A stretch of 64,000 bases of DNA from Dinoroseobacter sp. (GTDB lineage: Bacteria > Pseudomonadota > Alphaproteobacteria > Rhodobacterales > Rhodobacteraceae): contig JAEPNN010000009.1 in NCBI GenBank assembly GCA_017643385.1, forward strand, positions 1 through 64,000, read 5' to 3'. Under the pieces are notes generated by a model. It saw only the letters and a program-made list of their open reading frames with translations, did not search any database and was not told the DNA's origin. Numbering within the stretch: position 1 is the stretch's first letter; the number at the start of each line of letters is the position of its first letter. The translations under genes were made by a program, and so were the position numbers. Below are positions 1-9,252 of this stretch, one piece after another.

Positions 1-1
1 C

Positions 2-139
2 TGCGCCGAAGTGGCCGGGGCCATCACACCCGTCCCGGGCGGCGTCGGGCCCATGACAATCGCCTGCCTGCTCGCAAACACCGTAACCGCATGCTGCAGA
101 GCAAACAAACTCAACGAACCAGAAGGCCTAACAGCTTGA
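2..139 (+). CDS. folD: FolD C-terminal fragment (5,10-methylene-THF dehydrogenase/cyclohydrolase)
   Basis: Only the last 45 codons are inside the window; the gene begins to the left. The frame from base 2 reads through the family signature [11 protein letters not shown], which closes the NADP-binding domain of FolD, and stops at TGA 137-139. FolD oxidises 5,10-methylene-tetrahydrofolate to methenyl-THF and hydrolyses it to 10-formyl-THF, which fits C1 units released by the downstream demethylases. The stop overlaps the TTG start of a second folD-like gene, so the two are translationally coupled tandem paralogues. Whether this copy keeps the catalytic Lys and Asp cannot be seen because its N-terminal half is missing. 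Confidence 0.85.
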   Translation, partial: CAEVAGAITPVPGGVGPMTIACLLANTVTACCRANKLNEPEGLTA

Positions 140-990
140 CGGACCACCGACTGCTAAAGGGCGCGCCTGTGCGTGCCCGGATCTTGAACGAGGTGCGGTC
201 CTACATTGAAAAACGTCCCGGCATAGGGCGCGTCGTATCTATCTCTATCGGAGATGTGCCCGAAGTCGCGGTTTACATTCGCAATCAGGCGAGCGCCGCC
301 GAGAAAGTGGGCTTGCCTTTTGAACAGGTGTTTTGGCCCGGCGATTTGTCTCAGGACGAGGCCAAGCGACGCCTTCAGCAGATGAACGATGATCCCGAGG
401 TGCTCGGTGTCATCCTGCAACGCCCAGTGCCCGATCACATCAATGTTCGCTCGCTGCAATCGGCGGTGCACCCATTGAAGGATCTAGAGGGGATGAACCC
501 CGCCTCGATCGGCAACATCGTTTATAACGATGTCGCAATGGCGCCCTGCACTGCTGCGGCTGCCGTTGAATTGATCCACGAAACCGGTCTCAAAATGGAA
601 GGACTGGAGGTCGTCATGATCGGCCATTCCGAGATTGTTGGAAAACCCGTTGCCATGATGTTGATGGCAGAAGGTGCAACCGTCACGGTATGTCATCACA
701 TGACGCGCTCTGTCGCGATGCATTCACGTCGCGCAGATGTTGTCGTGGTTGCCGTGGGCAAGGCACACCTCATCGGACCAGATATGATCAAACCCGGTGC
801 GGCAGTTATAGATATCGGCATCAATCAGACCCCGGATGGGCTTCTGGGCGACGTAGATACAGATGCGGTTCTGGATGTTGCCGGATGGCTTACGCCGGTG
901 CCGGGGGGAGTAGGCCCTGTGACCGTCGCGATTTTGTTGCGCAACGCGTGTGCCGCGGACGCCAGACAACGCGCGGTAGGCTGGCTATAG
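136..990 (+). CDS. FolD paralogue with altered catalytic residues
   Basis: A 284-residue FolD-family protein. I place the start at TTG 136, because AGAAGG (121-126) lies 9 bases upstream and TTGA overlaps the stop of the preceding folD; an ATG at 91 is in frame but lies inside the previous gene without a clear ribosome site. Family marks are visible: ILQRP (residues 93-97), KDLEG (115-119), [11 protein letters not shown] and [10 protein letters not shown] near the end. The usual Tyr-x3-Lys pair reads Y47-IRN-Q51, so the cyclohydrolase Lys is Gln, and the usual DVDG reads DLEG, so the folate-site Asp is Glu118. PCTP reads PCTA. In studied FolD/MTHFD enzymes the Lys is needed for cyclohydrolase activity, so I infer a dehydrogenase-biased or otherwise specialised protein. 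Its end overlaps the convergent EamA gene by 6 bases. Confidence 0.85.
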   Translation: MTDHRLLKGAPVRARILNEVRSYIEKRPGIGRVVSISIGDVPEVAVYIRNQASAAEKVGLPFEQVFWPGDLSQDEAKRRLQQMNDDPEVLGVILQRPVPDHINVRSLQSAVHPLKDLEGMNPASIGNIVYNDVAMAPCTAAAAVELIHETGLKMEGLEVVMIGHSEIVGKPVAMMLMAEGATVTVCHHMTRSVAMHSRRADVVVVAVGKAHLIGPDMIKPGAAVIDIGINQTPDGLLGDVDTDAVLDVAGWLTPVPGGVGPVTVAILLRNACAADARQRAVGWL

Positions 991-1830
991 CGCTAGATAG
1001 GCGATACCCGAAAACGCAAGTATGCAGCCGCCCCATTGTGATAAGCTCATTTTTTCACGCAGGAACAACCAAGCCAAAAGTATTGTCAGCAGTCCAAAGG
1101 TTGACGAAGCGACAGCTGCATATTCCGGGTTTGGCAACGGAGCAGCTGAAATAACCGCCATCAATGCCACGCCATCGAGCGTACCCATGACAAACAGCGG
1201 AAAAAGCGCGCGTCTTCCCGGCCACGAGCGCGCGCCACGCAGCAAAACAACAATAATCAACAGCACAAGTGCTGTCAGGCGGGCCACCATGGTGGTTGGC
1301 AACTCGGGTCCCGCAAGGGCCGCGAGTTGCCCCAGTTTAAAGGTACTTGCAAAGCCCGCAGCAGCAATCAGGGACAAACCGATGGTGGGCCAGATCGGTG
1401 GGGTATCGTCGTCTGAACCGTCCGAAAGCGCAGCAACAATTCCAACGCCGACCACAATCGCAAGTACAGCAACGATCTGAGCGAAAGTGATCTGTGCCCC
1501 AAGCAATACTGCGAAACTGACGGACAATATCGGATAACTGGCGATCAACGGTGCGACGAGGCGCACGGGCCCGCGTTCAAATGCAAAATAAAGCCCGAGG
1601 CTTGCAACAAGAAAAGATATCCCTGCCCCAATGGCGAGCCATAGCGCCTGCATCGGTACCCTTATGCTTTCACCAAGGATAAGAATTGCGCCAAGCTGAA
1701 AAACAGCTCCGACCAGAAGCACCGTCAATAGCGCTGCGAGTAGTGGCACCGATCTACTGAGATAACGGATCGTTATGTCGTGAATGCCCCAGCAAAGTGC
1801 AGCGATCAAACCAAGCGCAAGCGCACTCAT
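985..1830 (-). CDS. EamA-family (DMT superfamily) transporter
   Basis: A hydrophobic protein of 281 residues with about ten membrane segments in two EamA repeats, the typical drug/metabolite transporter layout. The start is ATG at 1830; a TTG at 1839 is also in frame but neither has a strong ribosome site. The substrate cannot be told from sequence. It lies between the folD pair and tdm, convergent with the former and divergent from the latter, so it may export or import a metabolite tied to methylamine metabolism, but that is only a guess from position. Confidence 0.85.
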   Translation of the reverse strand: MSALALGLIAALCWGIHDITIRYLSRSVPLLAALLTVLLVGAVFQLGAILILGESIRVPMQALWLAIGAGISFLVASLGLYFAFERGPVRLVAPLIASYPILSVSFAVLLGAQITFAQIVAVLAIVVGVGIVAALSDGSDDDTPPIWPTIGLSLIAAAGFASTFKLGQLAALAGPELPTTMVARLTALVLLIIVVLLRGARSWPGRRALFPLFVMGTLDGVALMAVISAAPLPNPEYAAVASSTFGLLTILLAWLFLREKMSLSQWGGCILAFSGIAYLAL

Positions 1831-1949
1831 GTAGGACAAACTTTAAGCATCAGAGAAGACAGTGTCCTTGCATGAATTGGGATTTCAGTTATTCTCAAGA
1901 TTAAACTTTTATTCCACAGATGCAAATTGAGTCTGCGCTGGGAGGTCCA

Positions 1950-4334
1950 ATGCTCGACGATCTATACCCACAAGTGATCCCAGGCCCACCTAAGCCAAGC
2001 GGAATATTTCAGCCTCAGGTTTTCTCGATGCCACCCGGCACCGAGCGATATATCGTCGAAGGCTGCGGCGCGATCCTCGTTCGCGTTGAAGAAGGCGATC
2101 ATCTGGAGATTGAAAACACGGAAGGTGGTCAGCCAGCGGAAATCGTCGTGACCGGACCAGATGGGAAGGCCGATCCGGCACTGATTGGGGCCAATGGCAA
2201 TGGTGCCCCTTCAGGTCTGATGACCTTGCTTAAAGGTCAGGACCAGTCGCTCAGGGCGCTGCGTATGGGTCTAGAGGCGCGCAACATCGATCTGGCAAAG
2301 TGCGCGGCGGTTCGCCTTTTTGACAGCACCACCCCTGCCAAGGACAAAGCGAGCTTCACGGCGACACGCGACGGGGTTGTTATCGTGACAGCGCCACCAT
2401 CAAATCCATCTGGTATGATGGATTTCGAAGCACAAGACACGGCAACCCCGCTCACACTTTGGGTGAAACGGGCCACAATCAAGCGTGTCACGAAATTTGA
2501 ACTGCCCGACCCCTTGGCTGATCCAGTTGATGATATCCGCATCCATACCCAGACTGCAGAAAGCTATTTCGTCAAAGCGGGTGACTATATTCAGGTCATC
2601 GACGTCGACGGCCGACAATGTACCGATTTTCAATGCTTCGATGCGCGTAAGCTGGATAAAGGGATCGAGCATGCGCTTGATGTTACGACCACACGTTCCT
2701 TGATGGAACATACCTACCCTATGCCTGGCTTGCACGCGAAGTACTATGATCATGATATGGTGCCACTTCTGGAGGTCATACAGGACACCTGTGGGCGTCA
2801 TGATGCGTTCGCGCTGGCTTGTACAGCCAAAACCTATGACGACATTGGCTATCCCGGCCACATCAATTGCTCGACCAACTTTAATGGCGCTTTGGCAGGT
2901 CATGGCGTCACACCGCGCGCGGGTTGGATGGCCATCAATTTCTTCTTCAACACCTGGGTGGATGAACATGGCGTTCTCTATTCCGACGAGCCATGGTCGC
3001 GGCCCGGAGACTACGTGTTGCTGCGTGCCTTGACCGATTTGATTTGTGTGTCTTCCGCCTGCCCGGATGACACCAGCCCTGCTAATGGGTGGAATCCCAC
3101 CGACATTCACGTGCGCACCTATTCCGGTAAAGAGACCTTTCAAAGGCAAGTCGCCTATCGACCCACCCCTGACGCGGAGCCAAAGATGACCAAGCAAACC
3201 GGTTTCCACGAGAGCTTCGACAAGTTCACCGATAATTTCATCGAATATAATGGCTACTGGCTCGCCAATTGCATGGCCACTGAAGGCCCAATTCAGGAAT
3301 ATCATGCATGCCGCCAAAAGGCCGTGGTTCTGGACCTTTCGCCGCTGCGCAAATTTGAAATCAACGGACCAGACGCCGAAGCGCTTTGTCAGTACATTTT
3401 CACGCGCAACATGAAGACCTTACCAGTGGGTGGCGTGGTCTACACTGCAATGTGCTACGAACATGGCGGCATGATCGACGACGGAACGGTATTCCGGCTG
3501 TCTAAGGACAATTTCCGGTGGATTGGTGGCTCGGATTACGGCGGCGAGTGGATCCGCGAGCAGGCAGACAAGTTGGGTCTGAAGGTGCTGGTCCGCTCGT
3601 CGACGGATATGCAGCACAACATTGCCGTACAAGGCCCTGAAAGCCGCGAAATTCTCCGGAAGTTTGTCTGGACAGCGCCACACCAGCCAAACTTCGATGA
3701 TCTCGCATGGTTCCGGTTCACACCGGCTCGCATTGGTGATCATGACGGTATCCCAATTGTAGTCAGCCGGACGGGCTATACGGGCGAGTTGGGTTACGAA
3801 ATCTTCTGCCATCCAAAACATGCAACAGAAGTATTCGATGCGGTTTGGGAAGCAGGGCAAGGCCATGGACTGGCACCGATGGGTCTCGAAGCGCTCGACA
3901 TGGTGCGTATCGAGGCTGGTCTGATCTTTGCAGGCTATGATTTCAGCGACCAAACAGATCCATTTGAAGCCGGTATCGGCTTCACCTGCCCTCTGAAGTC
4001 AAAGACAGATGACTTTATCGGGCGCGATGCGCTCATCCGGCGCAAGGAACACCCAATGCGCAAACTTGTAGGCCTCGACATTGGATCAAATGTCGACGTA
4101 GCCCATGGAGATTGCGTGCATATCGGCCGTGCGCAGGTGGGCGAGATTTGTTCCTCCATGCGCTCCCCGTTACTTGGAAGGAATATCGCAATGGCGCGGG
4201 TGGATGTGGCTCATGCAGCCGAAGGCACAGAACTCGAGGTCGGCAAGCTTGACGGACACCAAAAGCGCCTTCCGGCGACCGTTCGTAAGGACCTTGCAGC
4301 TTATGATCCGGGCAAGACCAAGCCGCGGTCCTAG
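1950..4334 (+). CDS. tdm: Trimethylamine N-oxide demethylase (TMAO aldolase)
   Basis: Tdm splits TMAO into dimethylamine and formaldehyde in the cytoplasm. The protein has the family's two-part design: a DUF1989 domain (about residues 190-400) with conserved VDGRQCTDFQCFDARK, and a GcvT-like tetrahydrofolate-binding domain (about 430-790) that can accept the released formaldehyde. Cys291, Cys307 and Cys371 (numbered from this start) sit in conserved stretches of the DUF1989 part and are the likely metal ligands. I chose ATG 1950 because GGAGG (1941-1945) sits just before it, giving 794 residues; an in-frame ATG at 1920 would add ten residues. The tmm, dmm, gmaS, mgs, mgd and tmo genes nearby make this call firm rather than a generic aminomethyltransferase. 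Confidence 0.92.
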   Translation: MLDDLYPQVIPGPPKPSGIFQPQVFSMPPGTERYIVEGCGAILVRVEEGDHLEIENTEGGQPAEIVVTGPDGKADPALIGANGNGAPSGLMTLLKGQDQSLRALRMGLEARNIDLAKCAAVRLFDSTTPAKDKASFTATRDGVVIVTAPPSNPSGMMDFEAQDTATPLTLWVKRATIKRVTKFELPDPLADPVDDIRIHTQTAESYFVKAGDYIQVIDVDGRQCTDFQCFDARKLDKGIEHALDVTTTRSLMEHTYPMPGLHAKYYDHDMVPLLEVIQDTCGRHDAFALACTAKTYDDIGYPGHINCSTNFNGALAGHGVTPRAGWMAINFFFNTWVDEHGVLYSDEPWSRPGDYVLLRALTDLICVSSACPDDTSPANGWNPTDIHVRTYSGKETFQRQVAYRPTPDAEPKMTKQTGFHESFDKFTDNFIEYNGYWLANCMATEGPIQEYHACRQKAVVLDLSPLRKFEINGPDAEALCQYIFTRNMKTLPVGGVVYTAMCYEHGGMIDDGTVFRLSKDNFRWIGGSDYGGEWIREQADKLGLKVLVRSSTDMQHNIAVQGPESREILRKFVWTAPHQPNFDDLAWFRFTPARIGDHDGIPIVVSRTGYTGELGYEIFCHPKHATEVFDAVWEAGQGHGLAPMGLEALDMVRIEAGLIFAGYDFSDQTDPFEAGIGFTCPLKSKTDDFIGRDALIRRKEHPMRKLVGLDIGSNVDVAHGDCVHIGRAQVGEICSSMRSPLLGRNIAMARVDVAHAAEGTELEVGKLDGHQKRLPATVRKDLAAYDPGKTKPRS

Positions 4335-4392
4335 CAAACTGAATAACGCGCAAGTCGGCTCGCCCGGCCCGCGCTTTCCAAAGGTCGAAACA

Positions 4393-4776
4393 ATGATCCT
4401 CCGACGTTTATTCCTGGGCCTGTTCGCACTCTTAATCGCATTTCCAGCCTCGGCGCAGGCTGTAAAGCTGACGGGTGAAGAGATACGTGCACTTCTCACC
4501 GGGAACACGGCCGTGGGGCGTTGGGAGGGGGCAAGCTATCGACGCTATTTCGGATCGGACGGCGTGACGATCTCTGCAGCAGATGATGCGCAAACGACCC
4601 AAAGCGAATGGCGCGTCGACGACGAACTGCAAGAATACCAGAGCCGCGGATCAGGAGAAGCTGAGTGGGAAGGCTGGTTTGTGATGGAATTTGGCGACAC
4701 CTATTACTGGGTTTCCAGAGCAACTCCGCCGACCCCGTTTCAAGTCCTTGAAGGTGATCAGCTTGTGGCGGAGTAG
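4393..4776 (+). CDS. Small secreted protein, unknown function
   Basis: A 127-residue protein with a clear Sec signal peptide (MILRR, hydrophobic run, then ASAQA with likely cleavage after residue 23). The mature part begins with KLTGEEIRALLTGNTAVG, a motif I associate loosely with small exported alphaproteobacterial proteins of unknown role, and is rich in Trp, Tyr and acidic residues, with no catalytic signature. Start ATG 4393 follows AAAGG at 4380-4384. It lies 58 bases behind tdm on the same strand and overlaps the next small secreted protein, so the three may be co-transcribed. Confidence 0.7.
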   Translation: MILRRLFLGLFALLIAFPASAQAVKLTGEEIRALLTGNTAVGRWEGASYRRYFGSDGVTISAADDAQTTQSEWRVDDELQEYQSRGSGEAEWEGWFVMEFGDTYYWVSRATPPTPFQVLEGDQLVAE

Positions 4777-5161
4777 CCTTCTGTCACTGGTCTTGGCTGC
4801 CCCTATGGCGCAGGCCTCACCGTGCACAGAATTGATACGATTTTCGACCGGTGCGGAGATGCCTGAAGGCGCTGTTTGCACCACATCCCGCATGTTAGGG
4901 GGCGCTCATTCGGTTGATTGCCGCTGGAGCTACCCCTACCGCGACATCCTGGCACGACACGCGTTTGAGGATCTGCTTGCGATGGTCACGCAATGTACCG
5001 ACGAAGAGATCGTCGAGGACGGGGCACGAGTGAACCACCCGGACAGCTATGATCTTCGCCAGTTCCGATTGGGCGAAAGCGTCGTCAGCCTGTCCCTGAA
5101 AGACAAGGGCGCGCTAGGGCAGAGCTTGGTATTTCTGCGTGCGAGCCAGCCCGCATCATAA
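4763..5161 (+). CDS. Small secreted cysteine-containing protein, unknown function
   Basis: About 132 residues. A TTG at 4763, eight bases after GAAGG (4750-4754), gives the peptide beginning WRSSLLSLVLAAPMAQASPC, a good signal sequence with likely cleavage after AQA; GTG 4754 would add three residues. The mature part has four Cys, two of them in PCTEL and VCTTS, consistent with disulphides in the periplasm. It overlaps the preceding gene by 14 bases and the convergent amidotransferase by 6. I do not recognise a family. Confidence 0.6.
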   Translation: MWRSSLLSLVLAAPMAQASPCTELIRFSTGAEMPEGAVCTTSRMLGGAHSVDCRWSYPYRDILARHAFEDLLAMVTQCTDEEIVEDGARVNHPDSYDLRQFRLGESVVSLSLKDKGALGQSLVFLRASQPAS

Positions 5162-5854
5162 GCTTCGAAATGCACGATAGAGAGATGCCGAACGCTCCAT
5201 CATGCCTTCAACCTGCGTCTCAGCATCTTGCACGAACGCCCATGCCGCCTCCGCCGATCCAAGCCAATCGCGCGCGCATTCAAGGTTTTCCGGGTCGTTC
5301 ATCCAGCCACTAACTGTACCGGGTTCAAGCTCAGGGTGGAATTGAAGGCCCCAAGCATGAGACCCGACGCGCATGGCTTGAACGCCACATCCTGCCGAAA
5401 GCCCCAATGGCTGCGCGCCCTCGGGTAAATCTGCGACCTCCACCCCGTGCCAGTGGAGCGCTGGAAAGGTCGCCGGGAGTACGTCGAGTAATGGATCATC
5501 ACCATAGCGCATTACCTCTGTGACCGCGATTTCGGGTACCGCCATCTTTGCACAGCGCCCGCCCGTGGCTTCTGCCAGCAGTTGGTGTCCAAGGCAGACC
5601 CCTAGGTATGGACGTCCGGACCCAACCCATTTCCCAATCGCTTCAATCTCAGGCGTCAGCCATGGGTTCTCGGAAACTTCCCAAACGTCCATCGGCCCAC
5701 CCATAACCAGCAGGTGAGTAAAATCCGTCAGATCCGGGATCGCCATGCCGCGATATAGATGCACAATTTCCAACGTATCCCCGGCCTTTTCGGCATATCG
5801 CCCAAAAGCGCCAGGGGTTTCACCGGGTGTGTGCTGAAAGACCAGAAGTCGCAT
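5156..5854 (-). CDS. Class I glutamine amidotransferase-like protein
   Basis: A stand-alone GATase1 domain of 232 residues. The nucleophile elbow is GVCLGHQLLA with Cys87, and the QFHPELEPG segment supplies His173 and Glu175, so the triad is complete. No synthetase domain is attached. Such free amidases hydrolyse glutamine or gamma-glutamyl amides, or serve partner enzymes. It begins directly after the tmm stop codon (TAA then ATG with no gap), so it is translated from the tmm transcript. I infer a role in trimethylamine use, possibly on a gamma-glutamyl amide, but the substrate is unknown. Confidence 0.85.
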   Translation of the reverse strand: MRLLVFQHTPGETPGAFGRYAEKAGDTLEIVHLYRGMAIPDLTDFTHLLVMGGPMDVWEVSENPWLTPEIEAIGKWVGSGRPYLGVCLGHQLLAEATGGRCAKMAVPEIAVTEVMRYGDDPLLDVLPATFPALHWHGVEVADLPEGAQPLGLSAGCGVQAMRVGSHAWGLQFHPELEPGTVSGWMNDPENLECARDWLGSAEAAWAFVQDAETQVEGMMERSASLYRAFRSL

Positions 5855-7189
5855 TTAGTTCTGCAAATAAACCTCCAGGCTGTCATCAAGCGCGTCTTTC
5901 CACGGCGTATGATGCTTGGGGGCCATTGTACCCGTGATCACCGACTTGTAGCCGTTGTCACGGAACGTCATGATCCCCTGCTTTTTATGACCTTTCCATT
6001 CCTTGAAGGCCATGCAGGCCCCTTCTAGGTCAAAGCTCGGGTAATCCGTTTCTGCGATTAGCTCTTTCACGTAATCGCCCTGATACCAAATCGCATCATA
6101 GTCCGTCTCGCCCGCATCCTCGCGCGCTTCGCGGTCTGCAATATCCGCATCCATTGCCGCACTGTTAGGCAAGGCGATTTTGCCCATGATGACATCGCGC
6201 GCCCACCAGGCTTGCGCATCAAACATATTGAACGTGAACCACTGATCCTGCATCCCGATGTAGAAGAGCGCCGGGTTTGGAGCATAAGCAACGCCCTTGT
6301 AAAGGTTCGCGGTCGCAAGTCGGTTGGTGGTGCGCAGTTTCAGATCATCGGCCATGAAGGGGAAATGGTGCAGGTAGCCTGTGCAGAGGATCACGGCATC
6401 AACCTCGCGGCTGGAACCATCCTTGAAATAGGCGGTTTTGCCTTCCATCCGCGTCAACAAAGGGACTTCGGCCCAATTGTTGGGCCAGTCGTAGCCCATC
6501 GCGGCAGTTCGATGGCTGACGGTGATCGATTTCGCCCCATATTTCCAACACTGTGAACCGATATCTTCGGCAGAGTAGCTGGTGCCAATGATCAAGATAT
6601 CCATGTCCTTGAACTCAACCGCATCGCGGAAATCATGGGCATGAAGCACGCGGCCGGGGAATTTATCAAAGCCCTCGAATTGCGGAACATTGGGAGTGGA
6701 AAAGTGGCCGGTGCAGCAGATCACATGATCAAAGGCCTCAGTCGAAAGCGTATCGGACGGCAGATCCCGTACGGTTACCTGGAACTTGCTTCCATCCCAT
6801 TCGACATGCTTCACGGCCGTCTCAAACTTAATCCAGTCACGGACCCCAGCTTTCTTAACTCGCCCTTCGATATAGTCGAAAAGCACCGCACGCGGAGGGT
6901 AGCTGGCGATCTGTTTGCCGAAATGTTCCTCAAAGGAATAGTCAGCGAACTCCAGGCCCTCTTTCGGTCCATTTGACCAAAGGTAGCGGTACATGGACCC
7001 ATGGACCGGCTCGCCATACTGATCGAGCCCGGTGCGCCAGGTGTAATTCCAGAGCCCACCCCAATTAGATTGCTTTTCATAGCAAACAATCTCGGGGATC
7101 TCCTCACCATTCTCTTTTGCGGATTGGAATGCGCGCAGTTGGGCTAAGCCGGAAGGGCCTGCACCGAGGACGGCGATGCGTTTGGTCAT
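5855..7189 (-). CDS. tmm: Trimethylamine monooxygenase (flavin-containing monooxygenase)
   Basis: Tmm uses FAD, NADPH and oxygen to turn trimethylamine into TMAO. The 444-residue protein has the FAD site GAGPSG at residues 9-14, the NADPH site [12 protein letters not shown] mid-protein, [12 protein letters not shown] in the family-identifying region and TGYLHHFPF near the C-terminal third. The start is ATG 7189, preceded by GGAGAGA; an ATG at 7201 would add four residues. Length and motif order match bacterial Tmm. Its product is the substrate of Tdm, encoded 1.5 kb away on the other strand. The amidotransferase follows without a gap. Confidence 0.93.
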   Translation of the reverse strand: MTKRIAVLGAGPSGLAQLRAFQSAKENGEEIPEIVCYEKQSNWGGLWNYTWRTGLDQYGEPVHGSMYRYLWSNGPKEGLEFADYSFEEHFGKQIASYPPRAVLFDYIEGRVKKAGVRDWIKFETAVKHVEWDGSKFQVTVRDLPSDTLSTEAFDHVICCTGHFSTPNVPQFEGFDKFPGRVLHAHDFRDAVEFKDMDILIIGTSYSAEDIGSQCWKYGAKSITVSHRTAAMGYDWPNNWAEVPLLTRMEGKTAYFKDGSSREVDAVILCTGYLHHFPFMADDLKLRTTNRLATANLYKGVAYAPNPALFYIGMQDQWFTFNMFDAQAWWARDVIMGKIALPNSAAMDADIADREAREDAGETDYDAIWYQGDYVKELIAETDYPSFDLEGACMAFKEWKGHKKQGIMTFRDNGYKSVITGTMAPKHHTPWKDALDDSLEVYLQN

Positions 7190-7326
7190 ATCTCTCTCCA
7201 TAACTCACATGTGTGCAGTTGAGCGCTGATCCACCCTGACAGTCAATATTTTTTCTTCTGGGTAAAGTCTTGACCTGCCCCCGGCCCACGCGCGAGGCTT
7301 GCGGATGAGAGGAAGGAGCATCATCA

Positions 7327-7722
7327 ATGAGCCGTAAACCACATTTCAGTTACTGGCTGATCGCCGCCACTGGGTTGCTTTGGTCGCTTGGGGGATGCCT
7401 CAATTACATCACGCAGACGTCTCCCGAAGCCGTTGCGCAGATACCAGAGGTTTATCAATTACTCATCAACGGTCGCCCTGCCTGGGCAACGGCAGGATTT
7501 GCGATATCTGTCTTTGGTGGGGCGGTCGGATGCATTTTGTTGCTGATGCGACGACGACAAGCGGTACCGGTTCTGGCCCTTTCCCTAATCGGCACCTTGG
7601 TCATAGGCTACTTTACATTTCGTGTGATTGGTCCGGTCAGTTCAATGGTGATGGCAGTCCTGATGTCGCTCGCGCTTCTTGCCTACGCCATCATGGTGCG
7701 CCGCAGCGGGGTGCTGCGTTAG
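7327..7722 (+). CDS. Small integral membrane protein, unknown function
   Basis: A 131-residue protein with four predicted membrane helices (around residues 9-28, 53-74, 80-100 and 104-123) and an Arg-rich cytoplasmic loop (MRRRQ). GGAAGGAG at 7311-7318 precedes ATG 7327. It is divergent from tmm and convergent with gmaS, so it is an isolated transcript ending at the terminator at 7797. No family is recognised. Position alone suggests a link to trimethylamine use. Confidence 0.75.
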   Translation: MSRKPHFSYWLIAATGLLWSLGGCLNYITQTSPEAVAQIPEVYQLLINGRPAWATAGFAISVFGGAVGCILLLMRRRQAVPVLALSLIGTLVIGYFTFRVIGPVSSMVMAVLMSLALLAYAIMVRRSGVLR

Positions 7723-7796
7723 CAAAGGACTGCACCACGATCGTGCGAAGTGCTACGATCAAATTGGCCGACATGAACAACTATTTATAGAAAAAA

Positions 7797-7827
7797 GCCC
7801 GCGCCATCTCAGACGCGGGCCTTCTTT
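7797..7827. terminator. Bidirectional intrinsic terminator between the membrane protein gene and gmaS
   Basis: GCCCGCG at 7797-7803 pairs with CGCGGGC at 7814-7820 across a ten-base loop. CTTCTTT follows on the plus strand and six A residues (7791-7796) precede it, which read as T on the minus strand, so the hairpin can stop transcription from both convergent genes. Confidence 0.8.
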
Positions 7828-7846
7828 AGCGTTTGTTTATAGGTGC

Positions 7847-9181
7847 TTAAATGTCTAGCGTGTTTTCTTTTTCCCAACTGGAGAAATGCGAGACGTAGTC
7901 GTTCCACTCCTGCATTTTCATCTTTACGTAGGAAGCCGAGAACTCATCGCCCATGGCAGCCTTCAGACCTTTGTCCTTATCGAACTCGCGTAATGCATCG
8001 AGCATGTTCAAAGGCAGTTTTGGCGCGCCGCGCACCTTGTGGCCTTCGGCATACATATCAATGTCGTGGCGTTTGCCCGGATCGGCCTCGCTGCGCACGC
8101 CTGAGAGGCCAGCAGCGATGATAACCGCTTGCAACAAATATGGGTTTGTTGCGCCATCGGGCAGACGCAGTTCAAACCGGCCAGGGCCCGGGACGCGCAC
8201 CATGTGTGTGCGATTGTTACCGGTCCAGGTCACGGTATTTGGTGCCCAGGTCGCGCCTGACATCGTGCGTGGTGCGTTAATCCGCTTGTAGCTGTTTACC
8301 GTTGGGTTCGTGATAGCAGCGAGCGCGCTTGCGTGCTTCATGATACCACCAAGGAAGTGGCGGCCTTTTTCGGACAACCCCAGTTCAGCGGTCTGGCTGC
8401 TATCGTTTGGCTCCATGGCAAAAACATTGGTCTTGGCATCACTTCCCGCTGCGTCCCAAACCGAGATATGGGCGTGACACCCATTGCCGGTCAGGCCCTC
8501 GACGGGCTTGGGCATGAACGTCGCGCGGTAGCCGTGCTTTTCAGCAATGCATTTGGCCATGAATTTGAAGAACGAGTGCTTGTCCGCCGTGCGCAGCGCA
8601 TCGTCGAATTCCCAGTTCATCTCCCACTGGCCGTTCGCGTCTTCATGGTCGTTCTGATAGGGGTTCCACCCGAGCTCCAGCATGTGGTCGGAAATCTCAC
8701 GGATCACATCCAGACGGCGCATGAAGGCTTGCTGGTCATAGCAAGGCTTAGCCGCGGTATCGAACTGGTCAGAAATCGCGTCGCCTTCAGGGGTCAGCAG
8801 AAAGAACTCGGCTTCGATGCCAGTCTTCACATGCATGCCTTCTTCAGCGGCCTCGGCGATCAGTTTGCGCAACACATTACGCGGGGCCTGCTCGACAAGC
8901 TCGCCTTCCATGACGCAGTCTGCGGGAACCCAGGCGATTTCCTTGTTCCAGGGCAGAATGATCACCGCTTCTGGATCTGGCACCGCCAGCATGTCGGGAT
9001 GCGCTGGGGTCAAGTCGAGCCAGGTGGCAAAGCCCGCAAAGCCCGCGCCCTCTTCCTGCATGTCGGCGATGGCGCGCGCCGGGACCAGCTTGGCGCGTTG
9101 GCCGCCAAAGAGGTCCGTAAAAGAGATCATGAAATATTTGACGCCGTTGTCTTCGGCAAATTTAGCCAGATCAGTAGCCAT
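7847..9181 (-). CDS. gmaS: Gamma-glutamylmethylamide synthetase
   Basis: GmaS joins methylamine to glutamate with ATP, giving gamma-glutamylmethylamide. The 444-residue protein has the glutamine synthetase fold: GIEAEFFLL with the metal-binding glutamates, NQNDHEDANGQWEMN-like text (here YQNDHEDANGQWEMNW) and GNGCHAHISVWD with the active-site region. Start ATG 9181 follows AGGGAAAG; upstream in-frame codons lack a ribosome site. It is last in the mgsABC-gmaS operon, 71 bases after mgsC, which separates it from a housekeeping GlnA. A general glutamine synthetase-like enzyme is the alternative but context argues against it. Confidence 0.92.
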   Translation of the reverse strand: MATDLAKFAEDNGVKYFMISFTDLFGGQRAKLVPARAIADMQEEGAGFAGFATWLDLTPAHPDMLAVPDPEAVIILPWNKEIAWVPADCVMEGELVEQAPRNVLRKLIAEAAEEGMHVKTGIEAEFFLLTPEGDAISDQFDTAAKPCYDQQAFMRRLDVIREISDHMLELGWNPYQNDHEDANGQWEMNWEFDDALRTADKHSFFKFMAKCIAEKHGYRATFMPKPVEGLTGNGCHAHISVWDAAGSDAKTNVFAMEPNDSSQTAELGLSEKGRHFLGGIMKHASALAAITNPTVNSYKRINAPRTMSGATWAPNTVTWTGNNRTHMVRVPGPGRFELRLPDGATNPYLLQAVIIAAGLSGVRSEADPGKRHDIDMYAEGHKVRGAPKLPLNMLDALREFDKDKGLKAAMGDEFSASYVKMKMQEWNDYVSHFSSWEKENTLDI

Positions 9182-9252
9182 GTGTTCTTTCCCTGTTGAT
9201 CTAATCAGCGAGGGCGCGTGCATTTCTGCCGCGCCCTTCATGTGGTCTGTTC

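Noticed and set aside
2400-3317. 305-codon minus-strand frame opposite tdm
   Set aside because: Antisense shadow; the tdm frame carries all conserved motifs.
8333-9199. 288-codon plus-strand frame opposite gmaS
   Set aside because: Antisense shadow of the synthetase; no recognisable domain.
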